Source: Pseudomonas sp. Irchel 3H7
GTDB taxonomy: Bacteria > Pseudomonadota > Gammaproteobacteria > Pseudomonadales > Pseudomonadaceae
DNA: 64,000 bases
Assembly (NCBI RefSeq): GCF_900187605.1
Contig: NZ_FYEA01000007.1
Coordinates: 1 to 64,000 of the forward strand
Direction of reading: 5' to 3'
The notes under the pieces were generated by a model, which ran no database searches, was not told where the DNA came from, and saw nothing but the letters and a program-made list of their open reading frames with translations. Both the position numbers and the translations under genes were made by a program. Shown piece after piece: positions 9,123 through 18,232 of the stretch (positions are counted from its first letter, which is position 1; each line of letters opens with the position of its first letter).

Positions 9123-9286
9123 CTGTACTGCTGTACTGGTCATTTCCTACAGACCTTGCCTACCTTTCCGAGTGAATTGAGCAAAAATGCACCACTTAAG
9201 TGCGGACAGGTACAGTTTGCTCAATTTTGACCCGTACACCCCCTATAAACAGTTAACTGGTCACTCACAATACAGTTGAACTGTAT
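9123..9286 (+). promoter_or_regulatory. Operator-like repeats upstream of the first DUF1127 gene
   Basis: The 9091-9369 gap holds no gene but several related motifs. CTGTACTG occurs twice head to tail (9123-9130, 9131-9138). GACAGGTACAGTTT is at 9205-9218. A perfect 17-bp palindrome with arms ATACAGTT/AACTGTAT is at 9270-9286. GACAGGTACAGTTT recurs exactly at 9720-9733 in front of the second DUF1127 gene. Repeated GTACAG and its complement suggest binding of one dimeric regulator. GntR/MocR-type factors bind sites of this general form, but no such regulator gene lies in this window. Confidence 0.55.
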
Positions 9287-9369
9287 CTAGAGAGACTTGG
9301 CAAACGAGAGGATCATGGGCACCAGTCAAACCACTACCTGATCCCGCCACAAGCGGAAGGATGTCAACC

Positions 9370-9585
9370 ATGGAACGTACACTCAGTTCCGAACTGTTCT
9401 TCGAAGACAAAGCTGTAAACACCCAGGCTTCCCTGCCTCTGCGCGTTATCGCCAACCTGATGTTGTGGCAGCGCCGCATCTCCAGCCGCCATCAACTGGC
9501 TCGTCTGGATTCGCGTCTGCTGGCTGACGCCGGTATCAGCGAAGCACAACGCTACGAAGAGCTGAGCAAGCCGTTCTGGCGCTAA
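9370..9585 (+). CDS. DUF1127 domain small protein
   Basis: 71 residues. The C-terminal half is a DUF1127 domain (LARLDSRLLADAGISEAQRYEELSKPFWR), a short amphipathic arginine-rich helical segment. ATG at 9370 (MERTLSSELF) is preferred over ATG at 9361 because the GGAAGG Shine-Dalgarno is too close to the latter. Function is not established in Pseudomonas. DUF1127 proteins of alphaproteobacteria have been linked to RNA turnover and nutrient responses; extension to this one is inference. It shares the final K-PFWR motif and upstream DNA repeats with the next gene and is closed off by its own terminator. Confidence 0.88.
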   Translation: MERTLSSELFFEDKAVNTQASLPLRVIANLMLWQRRISSRHQLARLDSRLLADAGISEAQRYEELSKPFWR

Positions 9586-9643
9586 GTAGCGTCGCTGGCT
9601 CTGGTCGTTAGACCCACCGCCAGCAACCCGAATTGAAAAAACG

Positions 9644-9674
9644 AAACCCGTCGTGGGAAACCCCGACGGGTTTT
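9644..9674 (+). terminator. Terminator after the first DUF1127 gene
   Basis: Perfect stem AAACCCGTCG/CGACGGGTTT (9644-9653 and 9664-9673), with the T run TTTTG beginning inside the right arm. Confidence 0.85.
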
Positions 9675-9719
9675 GTCGTTTTCGGGGTGGAAAATCCAGG
9701 TACACCTGCTGATACAACA

Positions 9720-9775
9720 GACAGGTACAGTTTTATTCAATCATCATCTAAACCAGTACAATTTCACTCAAGTGT
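9720..9775 (+). promoter_or_regulatory. Operator-like repeat upstream of the second DUF1127 gene
   Basis: GACAGGTACAGTTT at 9720-9733 is an exact copy of 9205-9218. Related CAGTACAATTT follows at about 9754. The two DUF1127 genes therefore probably answer to the same regulator from separate promoters. Confidence 0.5.
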
Positions 9776-9842
9776 ATCTGCATCTTTGTCTGTCACAGGC
9801 TCAACATGACCTTCCGCCTTCTCCGGTGAAAGGAATACGCCC

Positions 9843-10052
9843 ATGAAAGACTTACAGAATGTTTCAGAAACTTCGAGCCTGCCGATTCCTCGCCGCAACG
9901 CTCTGCGGCGCTTGTTTGGCGGTCTTTGGGAGTCCTTGGAGCGCGCCAGAACGCGGCGCGCGCTGTTTCAACTCGACAGTCGAGATCTAGCCGATCTAGG
10001 CCTCAGCCACGCCGATCGCCTGAATGAACTGGATAAGCCGTTCTGGCGCTAG
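9843..10052 (+). CDS. DUF1127 domain small protein, second copy
   Basis: 69 residues. The DUF1127 segment is LFQLDSRDLADLGLSHADRLNELDKPFWR, preceded by an arginine-rich stretch (ESLERARTRRA). A Shine-Dalgarno GGAA lies about 12 bases before the ATG. It is paralogous to the gene 258 bp upstream: both end in K-PFWR and share LDSR-LAD-G-S. No signal peptide or membrane helix, so probably cytoplasmic and possibly RNA-binding (inference). Function unknown. Confidence 0.87.
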   Translation: MKDLQNVSETSSLPIPRRNALRRLFGGLWESLERARTRRALFQLDSRDLADLGLSHADRLNELDKPFWR

Positions 10053-10187
10053 CATTTTGCCCACTGTGCGAACCTCGCAAAGCAGGCCTAATATCCACGC
10101 AGAACGTGGCGAATGTTGTGTCACTGGCGTCTGACTCCTCAGATACCGAGCCACCTCTCTCTACGGTTTATCCAAAGGAGTTACACC

Positions 10188-10505
10188 ATGTCCCGTCTTC
10201 GTCTGCTCAGCGCTGCCGCCCTGCTGGCCGTGGCTGCCAACGCCAGCGCCACCAGCTTTATCGTCACCACCGACGCCGTTGTCGGTGCACTGAAGTCTTC
10301 GTCCGACGCAACTTCCGACGTCACCTCGTCCTTCCGTGACGACAAAATCGTTCTTGCCGCCCGTGACGACGCTGCCAGCTTCGTGGCCAGCGAGGGCGAG
10401 ATCCGTGGGGTGAAACTGGAAAGCGCGCTGGATCACATCCGTCATCAGGCGCCACAGCTGCAAGCTACCGACGCGCAGTTGGCTCAAGCCATCCTGACGA
10501 TCTAA
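10188..10505 (+). CDS. DUF2388 (TIGR02448-type) secreted small protein, copy 1
   Basis: 105 residues with a signal peptide (LRLLSAAALLAVAANASA, cleavage after about residue 20). ATG at 10188 follows AAAGGAG; an upstream in-frame start lacks a site. The mature part carries the family signature shared by the next two genes: DDAASFVAS-EGEIRG-LESAL and a C-terminal LAQAILTI. The family is, as far as I know, largely restricted to Pseudomonas and has no assigned function. Predicted to be periplasmic. Confidence 0.86.
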   Translation: MSRLRLLSAAALLAVAANASATSFIVTTDAVVGALKSSSDATSDVTSSFRDDKIVLAARDDAASFVASEGEIRGVKLESALDHIRHQAPQLQATDAQLAQAILTI

Positions 10506-10612
10506 GCGACTGGCACCGTTCGGGACACGCCGGTCGTGTCCCGATGTTTCGGCGCTGGCTCTGGCCCGGGCATTGCGCTAGCCTTTGGGCTCGCCAACAG
10601 TTACCGAGTCCA

Positions 10613-10930
10613 ATGCGCTTTCTTCCAAATCTGCTGATCCCTTCCTTATTGTTTACCGCCTGCTGGGCGACGTCCGTCGATGCCTTTGATGCTTTCAATG
10701 CGTCGACCCAAGGCACTGTCGTCAGTGGTTACGCCACCAGCATGGTGTCTTCCGCGCCTTTCGACCGTAAACTGCTGCTCGCCGCTCACGATGACGCGGC
10801 CGCGTTTGTTGCCAGTGACGGTGAATGGCGAGGCGCTCGTCTGGAATCTGCGCTGCATTACTTGCGCAAAACCCGGCCGAAACTTCATGTCAGCGACCTT
10901 GAACTGGCAGAGGCAATTCTCGTCCAATAG
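10613..10930 (+). CDS. DUF2388 secreted small protein, copy 2
   Basis: 105 residues, starting MRFLPNLLIPSLLFTACWA (signal peptide). The mature part repeats the family pattern: AHDDAAAFVASDGEWRG-RLESALHYLR and a final LAEAILVQ. ATG at 10613 is chosen for the signal peptide; the Shine-Dalgarno sequence is weak (ACCGAG). It lies 107 bp after copy 1 and 43 bp before copy 3, in the same direction, so probably one transcript. Confidence 0.84.
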   Translation: MRFLPNLLIPSLLFTACWATSVDAFDAFNASTQGTVVSGYATSMVSSAPFDRKLLLAAHDDAAAFVASDGEWRGARLESALHYLRKTRPKLHVSDLELAEAILVQ

Positions 10931-10973
10931 TTATCCTGTACCCCCGTTATCCTTGCCCCTTCGGAGTCGTTCC

Positions 10974-11294
10974 ATGCGTAGCCCGCTGATTGCTGCCGCC
11001 CTTGGCCTGTTTTTGTTGGCCGACGTGGCCCAGGCGCACACCCTGGTAGCCACCAGTAACATCATCGTTCGTGCCTCCCAGCGCACTATCGATTTCACCT
11101 CCGACACCACTACGTCGATTCGCGATTCGAAAATCATCCGCGAAGCCCACGACGACGCTGCCAGTTTCGTCGCCACTAACGGTGATATCCGTGGCGCGCA
11201 TCTGGAAGCGGCGCTCAATACCCTGCGCACTCGCGTGCCGGAAGCGCGCGACGCCAGTGATCAGGTTCTCGCCGAAGCCATCCTCGCGCTGTGA
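10974..11294 (+). CDS. DUF2388 secreted small protein, copy 3
   Basis: 106 residues with a signal peptide (MRSPLIAAALGLFLLADVAQA). It follows the pattern AHDDAASFVATNGDIRG-HLEAALNTLR and ends LAEAILAL. CGGAG lies before the ATG at 10974. Its TGA stop overlaps the GTG start of the DUF4105 gene (GTGA, 11291-11294), so the two are probably translationally coupled. Function unknown. Confidence 0.86.
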   Translation: MRSPLIAAALGLFLLADVAQAHTLVATSNIIVRASQRTIDFTSDTTTSIRDSKIIREAHDDAASFVATNGDIRGAHLEAALNTLRTRVPEARDASDQVLAEAILAL

Positions 11295-13252
11295 GGTCAT
11301 TCGGCACCTGGCTGCTGGCCGGGGCGTTGTTGTTGCTTGGCAACAGCGCCCACGCCGGCCTGCAATTGCGGCTCAAGACCGACGGTCTGAGCCCCGCCCA
11401 ACAACAGGCCAGCCAGGCGCTGATCGATGAGGCGATGCAAAAACTGCCGCCGAGCTTTATCGAGCGGCTGGATCGGCGCATCGATGTCGGCTGGACCGAC
11501 GACATGCCCGCCAACGCCTATGGCCAAGCCACACTGGTGGCCGAGCTCGATCTGAATCGAAAACTGCTCGCCGGTCTCACGGATGGCAGCGCAGCCAAAG
11601 AAAAAACCAATCGCCCCCACGGCACTGTGCGCCAGGAACTGCTCGCCACGGTGCTGCATGAAATCACCCACATTTATGACCGCGCCCGCTTATGGCCGAA
11701 TGCCGAGCGCACGCTGATTCAGCGCTGCACGCGCCGCTTTAACAGCGCCGGGCTGATCGGCATTCCCGACGAGTGTCGCGGCCAGAACGGCCGTCGCTTC
11801 ACCCTCAGCGATGATCCGCGCCTGCTCGACCTCGCCGGTTGGCAGCAATACGTCGGCCGCCGCGGTGAGCGCGAACAACACAACCGGCAGATCGCGCGCA
11901 GCCCGGACCTGTACGAAATCTCCAGCCCGAAGGAGTTCGTCGCGGTCAACATGGAGTATTTCCTCCTCGACCCGAGCTACGCCTGCCGCCGCCCGGCGCT
12001 GTACCGCTATTACCAGCAACACTTCGGCTGGGCACCGCCGGCCAAGGACACTTGCAGCAAGACTTTCGCGTTTCTCAATGCCGGCAACGACTTTGCCAAG
12101 CAACCTTTGGGGCAGGTCGATCCCGAGCGGGTCTATGCCGTCGACTATCTGCTGGCCGAGGCCAATCAGAACTGGGTCAGCCGCTGGGGCCACAGCATGT
12201 TGCGCCTGGTGATCTGCGCACCGGGCCGCCCGCGCGGGCCGGATTGCCGACTCGATCTGGACCAGCACCTGGTGTTGTCCTACCGCGCCTTTGTCGGCGA
12301 TGTACAGCTGTCGAGCTGGGACGGCCTGGTCGGCAAATACCCGTCGCGCCTGTTCGTGCTGCCGCTTGCGCAGGTCATCGACGAATACACCAAGACCGAA
12401 CTGCGCAGCCTCGCTTCGGTGCCGCTGAACCTGTCCCGCGACGAGATCGAAGGTGTGGTCGAACACGCCGCCGAAATGCACTGGAGCTATGACGGCAACT
12501 ACTTCTTCCTCTCCAACAACTGTGCGGTGGAAGGCCTGAAGCTGTTGCGCAGCGGCAGCAACAACACACAGTTCGTGGGTCTGGACAGCATCATGCCCAA
12601 CGGCTTGCTGGAAGTGATGAAAGGCCGTGGTCTGGCGGACACCAGTGTGCTGGATGATCCAAAAGAAGCGCTGCGTCTGGGTTACCGCTTCGACTCGTTC
12701 CGCGATCGCTATCAGGCGATGTTCGATGTGCTGAAGAAGCAACTGCCGATCAAGCAGAACACTGTTGAGGAATGGCTTTCGCTGACAGCCGAGGAACGCC
12801 GCGAGTGGTTCGAGCGGGCGGATTTGCGCACCAGCGCCGCGCTGCTGTTGCTGGAACAAGCCAGTTATCGGCGCCAGTTGTTGCTGGCTCAGGACGAGGT
12901 CAAGCAGCGTTACCTCGGTGCGCGTGAGCTGGAAAACGGCGGCATGGACAAGGCCAATGCGACCTTGCAGGAAATCCTCGCCAATAGCGGGTTCCTCAGC
13001 CGTCCGGCAGAATTGCTCGACGCCAAGGGCTACGGATTGCCGCAGCCGACCGAGTTCACTCGACTGGAAGCGGAGAGCAGCCAGCGGCAGAAGAAGCTGC
13101 TGGCACTGTCCGGCGATCTCGACGCCGAAGTGCGCAAGTTGCTGGAGCCCAAGCGGGCCGCAGAGATTGCCGCCAGCGAGGAGAATGTGAAGCAGATTGG
13201 CGCGCATTTGCGCAAATTGCACAAGGCCTCCGGCGGACTGGAGCTGCCCTGA
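11291..13252 (+). CDS. DUF4105 periplasmic protein with an HExxH metallopeptidase-like region
   Basis: 653 residues with a GTG start overlapping the previous stop by four bases and a signal peptide (LLAGALLLLGNSAHA). The N-terminal region has VLHEITHIYDRARLW (HExxH) and, about 100 residues later, SPKEFVAVNMEYFLLDPS, whose Glu residues could complete a gluzincin-like zinc site. The central DUF4105 domain (about residues 280-450) shows SRWGHSMLRLVIC and FFLSNNCAVEG, a His...Cys arrangement like permuted papain/NlpC-P60 folds. The last 150 residues are helical. Peptidase or amidase activity on wall or envelope proteins is inference from these residues. Context ties it to the three DUF2388 proteins upstream. 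Confidence 0.82.
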   Translation: MRSFGTWLLAGALLLLGNSAHAGLQLRLKTDGLSPAQQQASQALIDEAMQKLPPSFIERLDRRIDVGWTDDMPANAYGQATLVAELDLNRKLLAGLTDGSAAKEKTNRPHGTVRQELLATVLHEITHIYDRARLWPNAERTLIQRCTRRFNSAGLIGIPDECRGQNGRRFTLSDDPRLLDLAGWQQYVGRRGEREQHNRQIARSPDLYEISSPKEFVAVNMEYFLLDPSYACRRPALYRYYQQHFGWAPPAKDTCSKTFAFLNAGNDFAKQPLGQVDPERVYAVDYLLAEANQNWVSRWGHSMLRLVICAPGRPRGPDCRLDLDQHLVLSYRAFVGDVQLSSWDGLVGKYPSRLFVLPLAQVIDEYTKTELRSLASVPLNLSRDEIEGVVEHAAEMHWSYDGNYFFLSNNCAVEGLKLLRSGSNNTQFVGLDSIMPNGLLEVMKGRGLADTSVLDDPKEALRLGYRFDSFRDRYQAMFDVLKKQLPIKQNTVEEWLSLTAEERREWFERADLRTSAALLLLEQASYRRQLLLAQDEVKQRYLGARELENGGMDKANATLQEILANSGFLSRPAELLDAKGYGLPQPTEFTRLEAESSQRQKKLLALSGDLDAEVRKLLEPKRAAEIAASEENVKQIGAHLRKLHKASGGLELP

Positions 13253-13254
13253 AA

Positions 13255-13287
13255 AAAAAACCGCAGCCATTGGCTGCGGTTTTTTTA
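13255..13287. terminator. Bidirectional terminator between the DUF4105 and RcnB-like genes
   Basis: CCGCAGCC/GGCTGCGG (13261-13268 and 13272-13279), flanked by A7-9 on the left and T7 on the right, so it can end transcription from both converging genes. Confidence 0.9.
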
Positions 13288-13298
13288 TTGCCTGCGGA

Positions 13299-13754
13299 TC
13301 AATACAAAACGCCATCGAGAATTTCGTAGACGATCCCGGTGCCCACCGCGATCAGCACGATATCGCCCCCCGCCCGACGCCATTCGTAACCCGGATACAC
13401 CGGCAAACGACCCAACGCGCGACCGTCCAGACGCTCACCGTAATACCCGTGTGGCAACGGCCGGCCACGTTCCAGATGAATCCCCGGAGGCGGCGGTGCA
13501 CCGCGTACAAAGTAGCCATGATTGTCACGAATGGTCTGACGCACCGGGCCAAAATCGCGCGGCGGCGGACCGCCACGGTGATCGTTTTGCGGGCCACGAT
13601 GATCATCGCGATGGTCATTACCATGGTTGTCGTACTGGCCCTGCTGCGGGCCGCCGTGGTCGTGATCGTCGCGCGGATCGGCGCTGGCCAGCAGCGGTGT
13701 CGCACTGATCATCAGTACGCCCAATCCGGCCATCAGACGTTTCGGCATTTTCAT
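13299..13754 (-). CDS. RcnB-like periplasmic His/Asp-rich protein
   Basis: 151 residues. The signal peptide (MKMPKRLMAGLGVLMISATPLLASA) is followed by a low-complexity stretch rich in D, H, G, P and N (DPRDDHDHGGPQQGQYDNHG onward, residues 26-70). A C-terminal RcnB-type segment follows (LPHGYYGERLDGRALGRLP, YEWRRAGGDIVLIAVGTGIV). ATG at 13754 is chosen because GAGGAAAG precedes it. The RcnB family in E. coli influences Ni/Co export; the His/Asp-rich part could bind metal, but the role here is unproven. Confidence 0.75.
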   Translation of the reverse strand: MKMPKRLMAGLGVLMISATPLLASADPRDDHDHGGPQQGQYDNHGNDHRDDHRGPQNDHRGGPPPRDFGPVRQTIRDNHGYFVRGAPPPPGIHLERGRPLPHGYYGERLDGRALGRLPVYPGYEWRRAGGDIVLIAVGTGIVYEILDGVLY

Positions 13755-13786
13755 CGGGTCTTTCCTCACGGCACAAACAGCAAAAA

Positions 13787-13813
13787 GGGATTCAGAACGT
13801 GGTTCTGAATCCC
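13787..13813 (-). terminator. Terminator after trpBA
   Basis: Perfect 12-bp stem GGGATTCAGAAC/GTTCTGAATCCC (13787-13798 and 13802-13813) with a 3-base loop. On the minus strand it is followed by TTTTTG. It lies 63 bp downstream of trpA. Confidence 0.88.
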
Positions 13814-13876
13814 TCGGTCTTGCTGGATTAGTCTGTGTCGCGAGACGCTAATTCCTCTGTATCAGGAACTTTACCT

Positions 13877-14688
13877 TCAGCTGACGCGGGCCTTACGCAC
13901 GCCTTCGGAGAGTGCCGAGCACAAGCTCAGTACACCGTCGACGGCTTGCGCCGGCGTAGTCGCATTGGCGATGTGATCGATCAACGCCGAACCCACCACC
14001 ACACCATCGGCCAGACGCGCAATGGCCGCTGCTTGCTCCGGGGTACGGATGCCGAAACCGATGCTGATCGGCAGATCGGTGTGACGGCGCAGACGGGTCA
14101 CCGCCTCTTCGACGTGCTCCAGGGTTGCAGCACCGGCACCGGTCACACCGGCTACCGACACGTAGTACACAAACCCGGAGCTGCCGTTGAGCACCTTTGG
14201 CAGACGCGCATCGTCGGTGGTTGGCGTGGTCAGACGGATGAAGTCCAGACCGGCAGCCTGCGCCGGGTCGCACAGCTCGGCATTGTGCTCAGGCGGCATG
14301 TCTACGACGATCAGGCCATCGACGCCGGCCTCTTTCGCATCGGCGATGAAACGCTCAACGCCGTACATGTGGATCGGGTTGAAGTAGCCCATCAGCACCA
14401 GCGGCGTATCGCTGTTGCCTTCGCGGAATTCACGAACCATTTGCAGGGTTTTCAGCAGGTTCTGCTTGGCACCCAAGGCACGGATGTTCGCCAGTTGAAT
14501 TGCCGGGCCGTCGGCCATCGGGTCGGTGAACGGCATGCCCAGCTCGATCACGTCGGCGCCAGCACCCGGCAAGCCTTTAAGGATCGCCAGCGAAGTGTCG
14601 TAGTCCGGATCACCGGCGGTGACGAAGGTCACCAGCGCGGCGCGGTTCTGTTCTTTGAGGTCGGCAAAACGCGTTTGCAGGCGGCTCA

Positions 14689-14689
<1 letters not shown>
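13877..14689 (-). CDS. trpA: Tryptophan synthase alpha chain
   Basis: 270 residues. It cleaves indole-3-glycerol phosphate to indole, which passes to TrpB. The signature [22 protein letters not shown] holds the catalytic Glu and Asp; [14 protein letters not shown] and [13 protein letters not shown] form the phosphate-binding loops. The ATG overlaps the trpB stop by one base (ATGA), so the two chains are translationally coupled for the alpha2-beta2 complex. Confidence 0.97.
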
Positions 14690-16035
<1,346 letters not shown>

Positions 16036-16953
16036 ATGAGCCATGACCTTCCCCCGCTGAACGCCCTGCGCGCGTTCGAAGCCACCGCCCGGCTGAACAG
16101 TGTCAGTCAGGCAGCCGAACAGCTGCACGTCACCCATGGCGCGGTCAGTCGCCAGCTCAAGGTGCTTGAAGAACACCTCGGCGTCAGTCTGTTCGTCAAG
16201 GATGGCCGCGGCTTGAAACTCACAGATGCCGGTATGCGTTTACGCGATGCCAGTGCAGAGGCCTTTGATCGGTTGCGCAGCGTTTGCGCAGAACTCACGC
16301 AAAGTACCGCCGACGCCCCGTTTGTACTGGGTTGCTCCGGGAGCTTACTGGCGCGCTGGTTTATTCCGCGTTTGGGGCGGTTGAATGCCGATCTACCGAA
16401 CTTGCGCCTGCATCTGTCGGCCGGAGAAGGCGATCTTGATCCTCGGCGACCGGGACTGGATGCGTTGCTGCTGTTTGCCGAGCCGCCATGGCCAGCGGAC
16501 ATGCAGGTTTACGAGCTGGCCGCAGAACGCATCGGCCCGGTGATGAGTCCGCTGTTCAGCGGCTATCAACGTTTGCAAACCGCGCCAGCCTCGGCACTGC
16601 TCAATGAACCGCTGCTGCACACAACTTCTCGCCCACAAGCGTGGCCAAGCTGGGCGCAGCAGAACGAACTCGACGCAAAAGCGTTGAAGCTGGGGCAAGG
16701 TTTCGAGCATTTGTATTACTTGCTGGAAGCAGCAGTGGCAGGCCTTGGCGTGGCCATCGCACCGGAGCCGCTGGTGACGGAAGATTTGAAGGCCGGTCGC
16801 CTGGTTGCGCCATGGGGCTTCGGTGAAACCCCGGCGCAACTGGCGTTGTGGCTACCCAAGCGCGCCGCAGACGGGCGCGCTCGGCAACTGGCGCAATGGC
16901 TCAAGAACGAGCTGCGCCAAGGCGATCACTCGCCGCGCTTGAACAGCAAGTAA
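16036..16953 (+). CDS. trpI: LysR-family activator of trpBA
   Basis: 305 residues. The helix-turn-helix is near the N-terminus ([46 protein letters not shown]), with an effector-binding domain from about residue 95. Position divergent from trpBA identifies it as TrpI. Its 3' end overlaps the convergent DUF883 gene by 28 bp. Confidence 0.93.
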   Translation: MSHDLPPLNALRAFEATARLNSVSQAAEQLHVTHGAVSRQLKVLEEHLGVSLFVKDGRGLKLTDAGMRLRDASAEAFDRLRSVCAELTQSTADAPFVLGCSGSLLARWFIPRLGRLNADLPNLRLHLSAGEGDLDPRRPGLDALLLFAEPPWPADMQVYELAAERIGPVMSPLFSGYQRLQTAPASALLNEPLLHTTSRPQAWPSWAQQNELDAKALKLGQGFEHLYYLLEAAVAGLGVAIAPEPLVTEDLKAGRLVAPWGFGETPAQLALWLPKRAADGRARQLAQWLKNELRQGDHSPRLNSK

Positions 16954-17252
16954 GCCGCAAGAAGGCCGATCGCACCGACTGCAACACCGGCAGTCGTCCA
17001 CGGATGCTCCTGGGCGTAATCACGGGTAGCGATCCCGGTTTCGCGGGTTTTCACTTTAACTTCTTCATAGGCATCGCTGAGCAGATGGCGCGAGTGTTTC
17101 AGCGCGCTTTCAGCATTGCTTTTCAGCGCCTTGAGGGTCTTGCGCGACTCGTCCGAAGCGTCATCCTTCAGGCTTTCCAACGACTTGAGCAGACTCTCGA
17201 TCTCGGCTTCCATGCTTTGCAACGAGGCTTTACGTAAAGAGGTGTTGGCCAT
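16926..17252 (-). CDS. DUF883 (ElaB/YqjD-like) membrane-anchored protein
   Basis: 108 residues. A soluble helical, probably coiled-coil part (residues 8-80) is followed by one C-terminal membrane helix ([20 protein letters not shown]) and KRGE. This matches the ElaB/YgaM/YqjD family, whose E. coli members associate with ribosomes at the inner membrane in stationary phase. ATG at 17252 is chosen because AGGAGAG precedes it; upstream in-frame ATGs lack a site. The 3' end overlaps trpI on the other strand by 28 bp. Confidence 0.86.
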   Translation of the reverse strand: MANTSLRKASLQSMEAEIESLLKSLESLKDDASDESRKTLKALKSNAESALKHSRHLLSDAYEEVKVKTRETGIATRDYAQEHPWTTAGVAVGAIGLLAAYLLFKRGE

Positions 17253-17409
17253 GGTGGCTCTCCTGCATTGGTGATGAGTGGCGTGTGTTGGTTGGGACTT
17301 CAGCGGTTTGAGAAAGTGCAGAAAATCTGAACTTCGCCTGCACAAAGCCACCGAAATCAACAGTGCAGATTCACTGCTAGTCTCAATTCCACACGCCAAG
17401 GAGATCGTT

Positions 17410-17625
17410 ATGAGTGACCATCACACGTACAAGAAAGTCGAGCTGGTCGGTTCGTCCGCCAGCAGCATCGAAGACGCCATCAACAACGCGCTGGCCGAAG
17501 CCAACAAGAGCATCAAGCATCTTGAGTGGTTTGAAGTGGTCGACACCCGTGGCCACATCAAGGACGGCAAGGCTGCGCACTTTCAGGTGACGCTGAAAGT
17601 CGGCTTCCGCATTGCCAGCAGCTGA
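17410..17625 (+). CDS. Dodecin
   Basis: 71 residues, matching the dodecin family over its whole length ([50 protein letters not shown]). Dodecins form hollow dodecamers that store flavins or CoA in the cytoplasm. The Trp in LEWFEV corresponds to the flavin-stacking residue. AAGGAG lies 7 bases before ATG 17410. Confidence 0.93.
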   Translation: MSDHHTYKKVELVGSSASSIEDAINNALAEANKSIKHLEWFEVVDTRGHIKDGKAAHFQVTLKVGFRIASS

Positions 17626-17696
17626 GTTTGGTCTAGTCTTCTGAACTTGCGCGCTGGCCGAGTGCCATAGGAATGGCAAAGCGCTACAGGGTGAGT

Positions 17697-17729
17697 GCAT
17701 CGGGTGAACGCTCGATGCCCGCCTTTTTT
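17697..17729 (+). terminator. Terminator after dodecin
   Basis: GCATCG/CGATGC (17697-17702 and 17713-17718), followed by CCGCCTTTTTT. The T run ends 24 bp before the DUF1161 start. Confidence 0.65.
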
Positions 17730-17752
17730 AATCCGACCAGGGAGTGCGACCG

Positions 17753-17977
17753 ATGAAGAAGTTCATGTTGGCAGTAGGTTTGTTGAGCCTTGCGGGTGGT
17801 GCGTTTGCTGCCGGTAAGCCATGTGAAGAGCTGAAAAGCGAGATCGCGGCGAAGCTGGATGCCAAGGGCGTTTCCGGGTATTCGCTGGAGATTGTCGATA
17901 AGGGCGCAGCGGCTGGCGGCGACGTCGTCGGTACCTGCGAAGGCGGAACCAAGGAAATCGTCTACAAGCGCGGTTGA
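17753..17977 (+). CDS. DUF1161 periplasmic small protein, copy 1
   Basis: 74 residues with a signal peptide (MKKFMLAVGLLSLAGGAFA). The mature part has two cysteines (KPCEELKSEI and VGTCEGGTKEIVY), probably forming one disulphide. ATG at 17753 follows AGGGAG; an in-frame GTG nine bases upstream is less likely. Function of DUF1161 is unknown. A second copy is at 20167. Confidence 0.86.
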   Translation: MKKFMLAVGLLSLAGGAFAAGKPCEELKSEIAAKLDAKGVSGYSLEIVDKGAAAGGDVVGTCEGGTKEIVYKRG

Positions 17978-17993
17978 TTGCGCCTGAAATACA

Positions 17994-18022
17994 AAAAGCC
18001 GACGTGAATGCGTCGGCTTTTT
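17994..18022 (+). terminator. Terminator after DUF1161 copy 1
   Basis: AAAAAGCCGACG/CGTCGGCTTTTTT hairpin, stem 17998-18004 with 18011-18017 extended by A/T pairs, starting 16 bp after the stop. Confidence 0.88.
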
Positions 18023-18060
18023 TGTGTCTGAAAGTTTTGTGGTGTGTTTGAGATTGATCC

Positions 18061-18218
18061 CCCTCACCCCAGCCCTCTCCCCCAGAGGGGCGAGGGGGAA
18101 AGGGAGCAGATCGGGGGTTGTTCAGAACCTGAGTACGACTGGAGTTTTCATGTCGATGTTGGGCGCAAGAACACCTCGGTCAGTCCCCTCTCCCTCCGGG
18201 AGAGGGCTAGGGTGAGGG
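18061..18218. repeat. Inverted repeat pair of the CCCTCACCC...CCCTCTCCC class
   Basis: Arms 18061-18081 and 18198-18218 are inverted copies with one mismatch. Each is followed by its own small C-rich/G-rich hairpin (18073-18098 and 18185-18203). This is a REPIN-like intergenic repeat. It lies between convergent genes. Confidence 0.82.
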
Positions 18219-18232
18219 TGTTTTTTGGCCTT

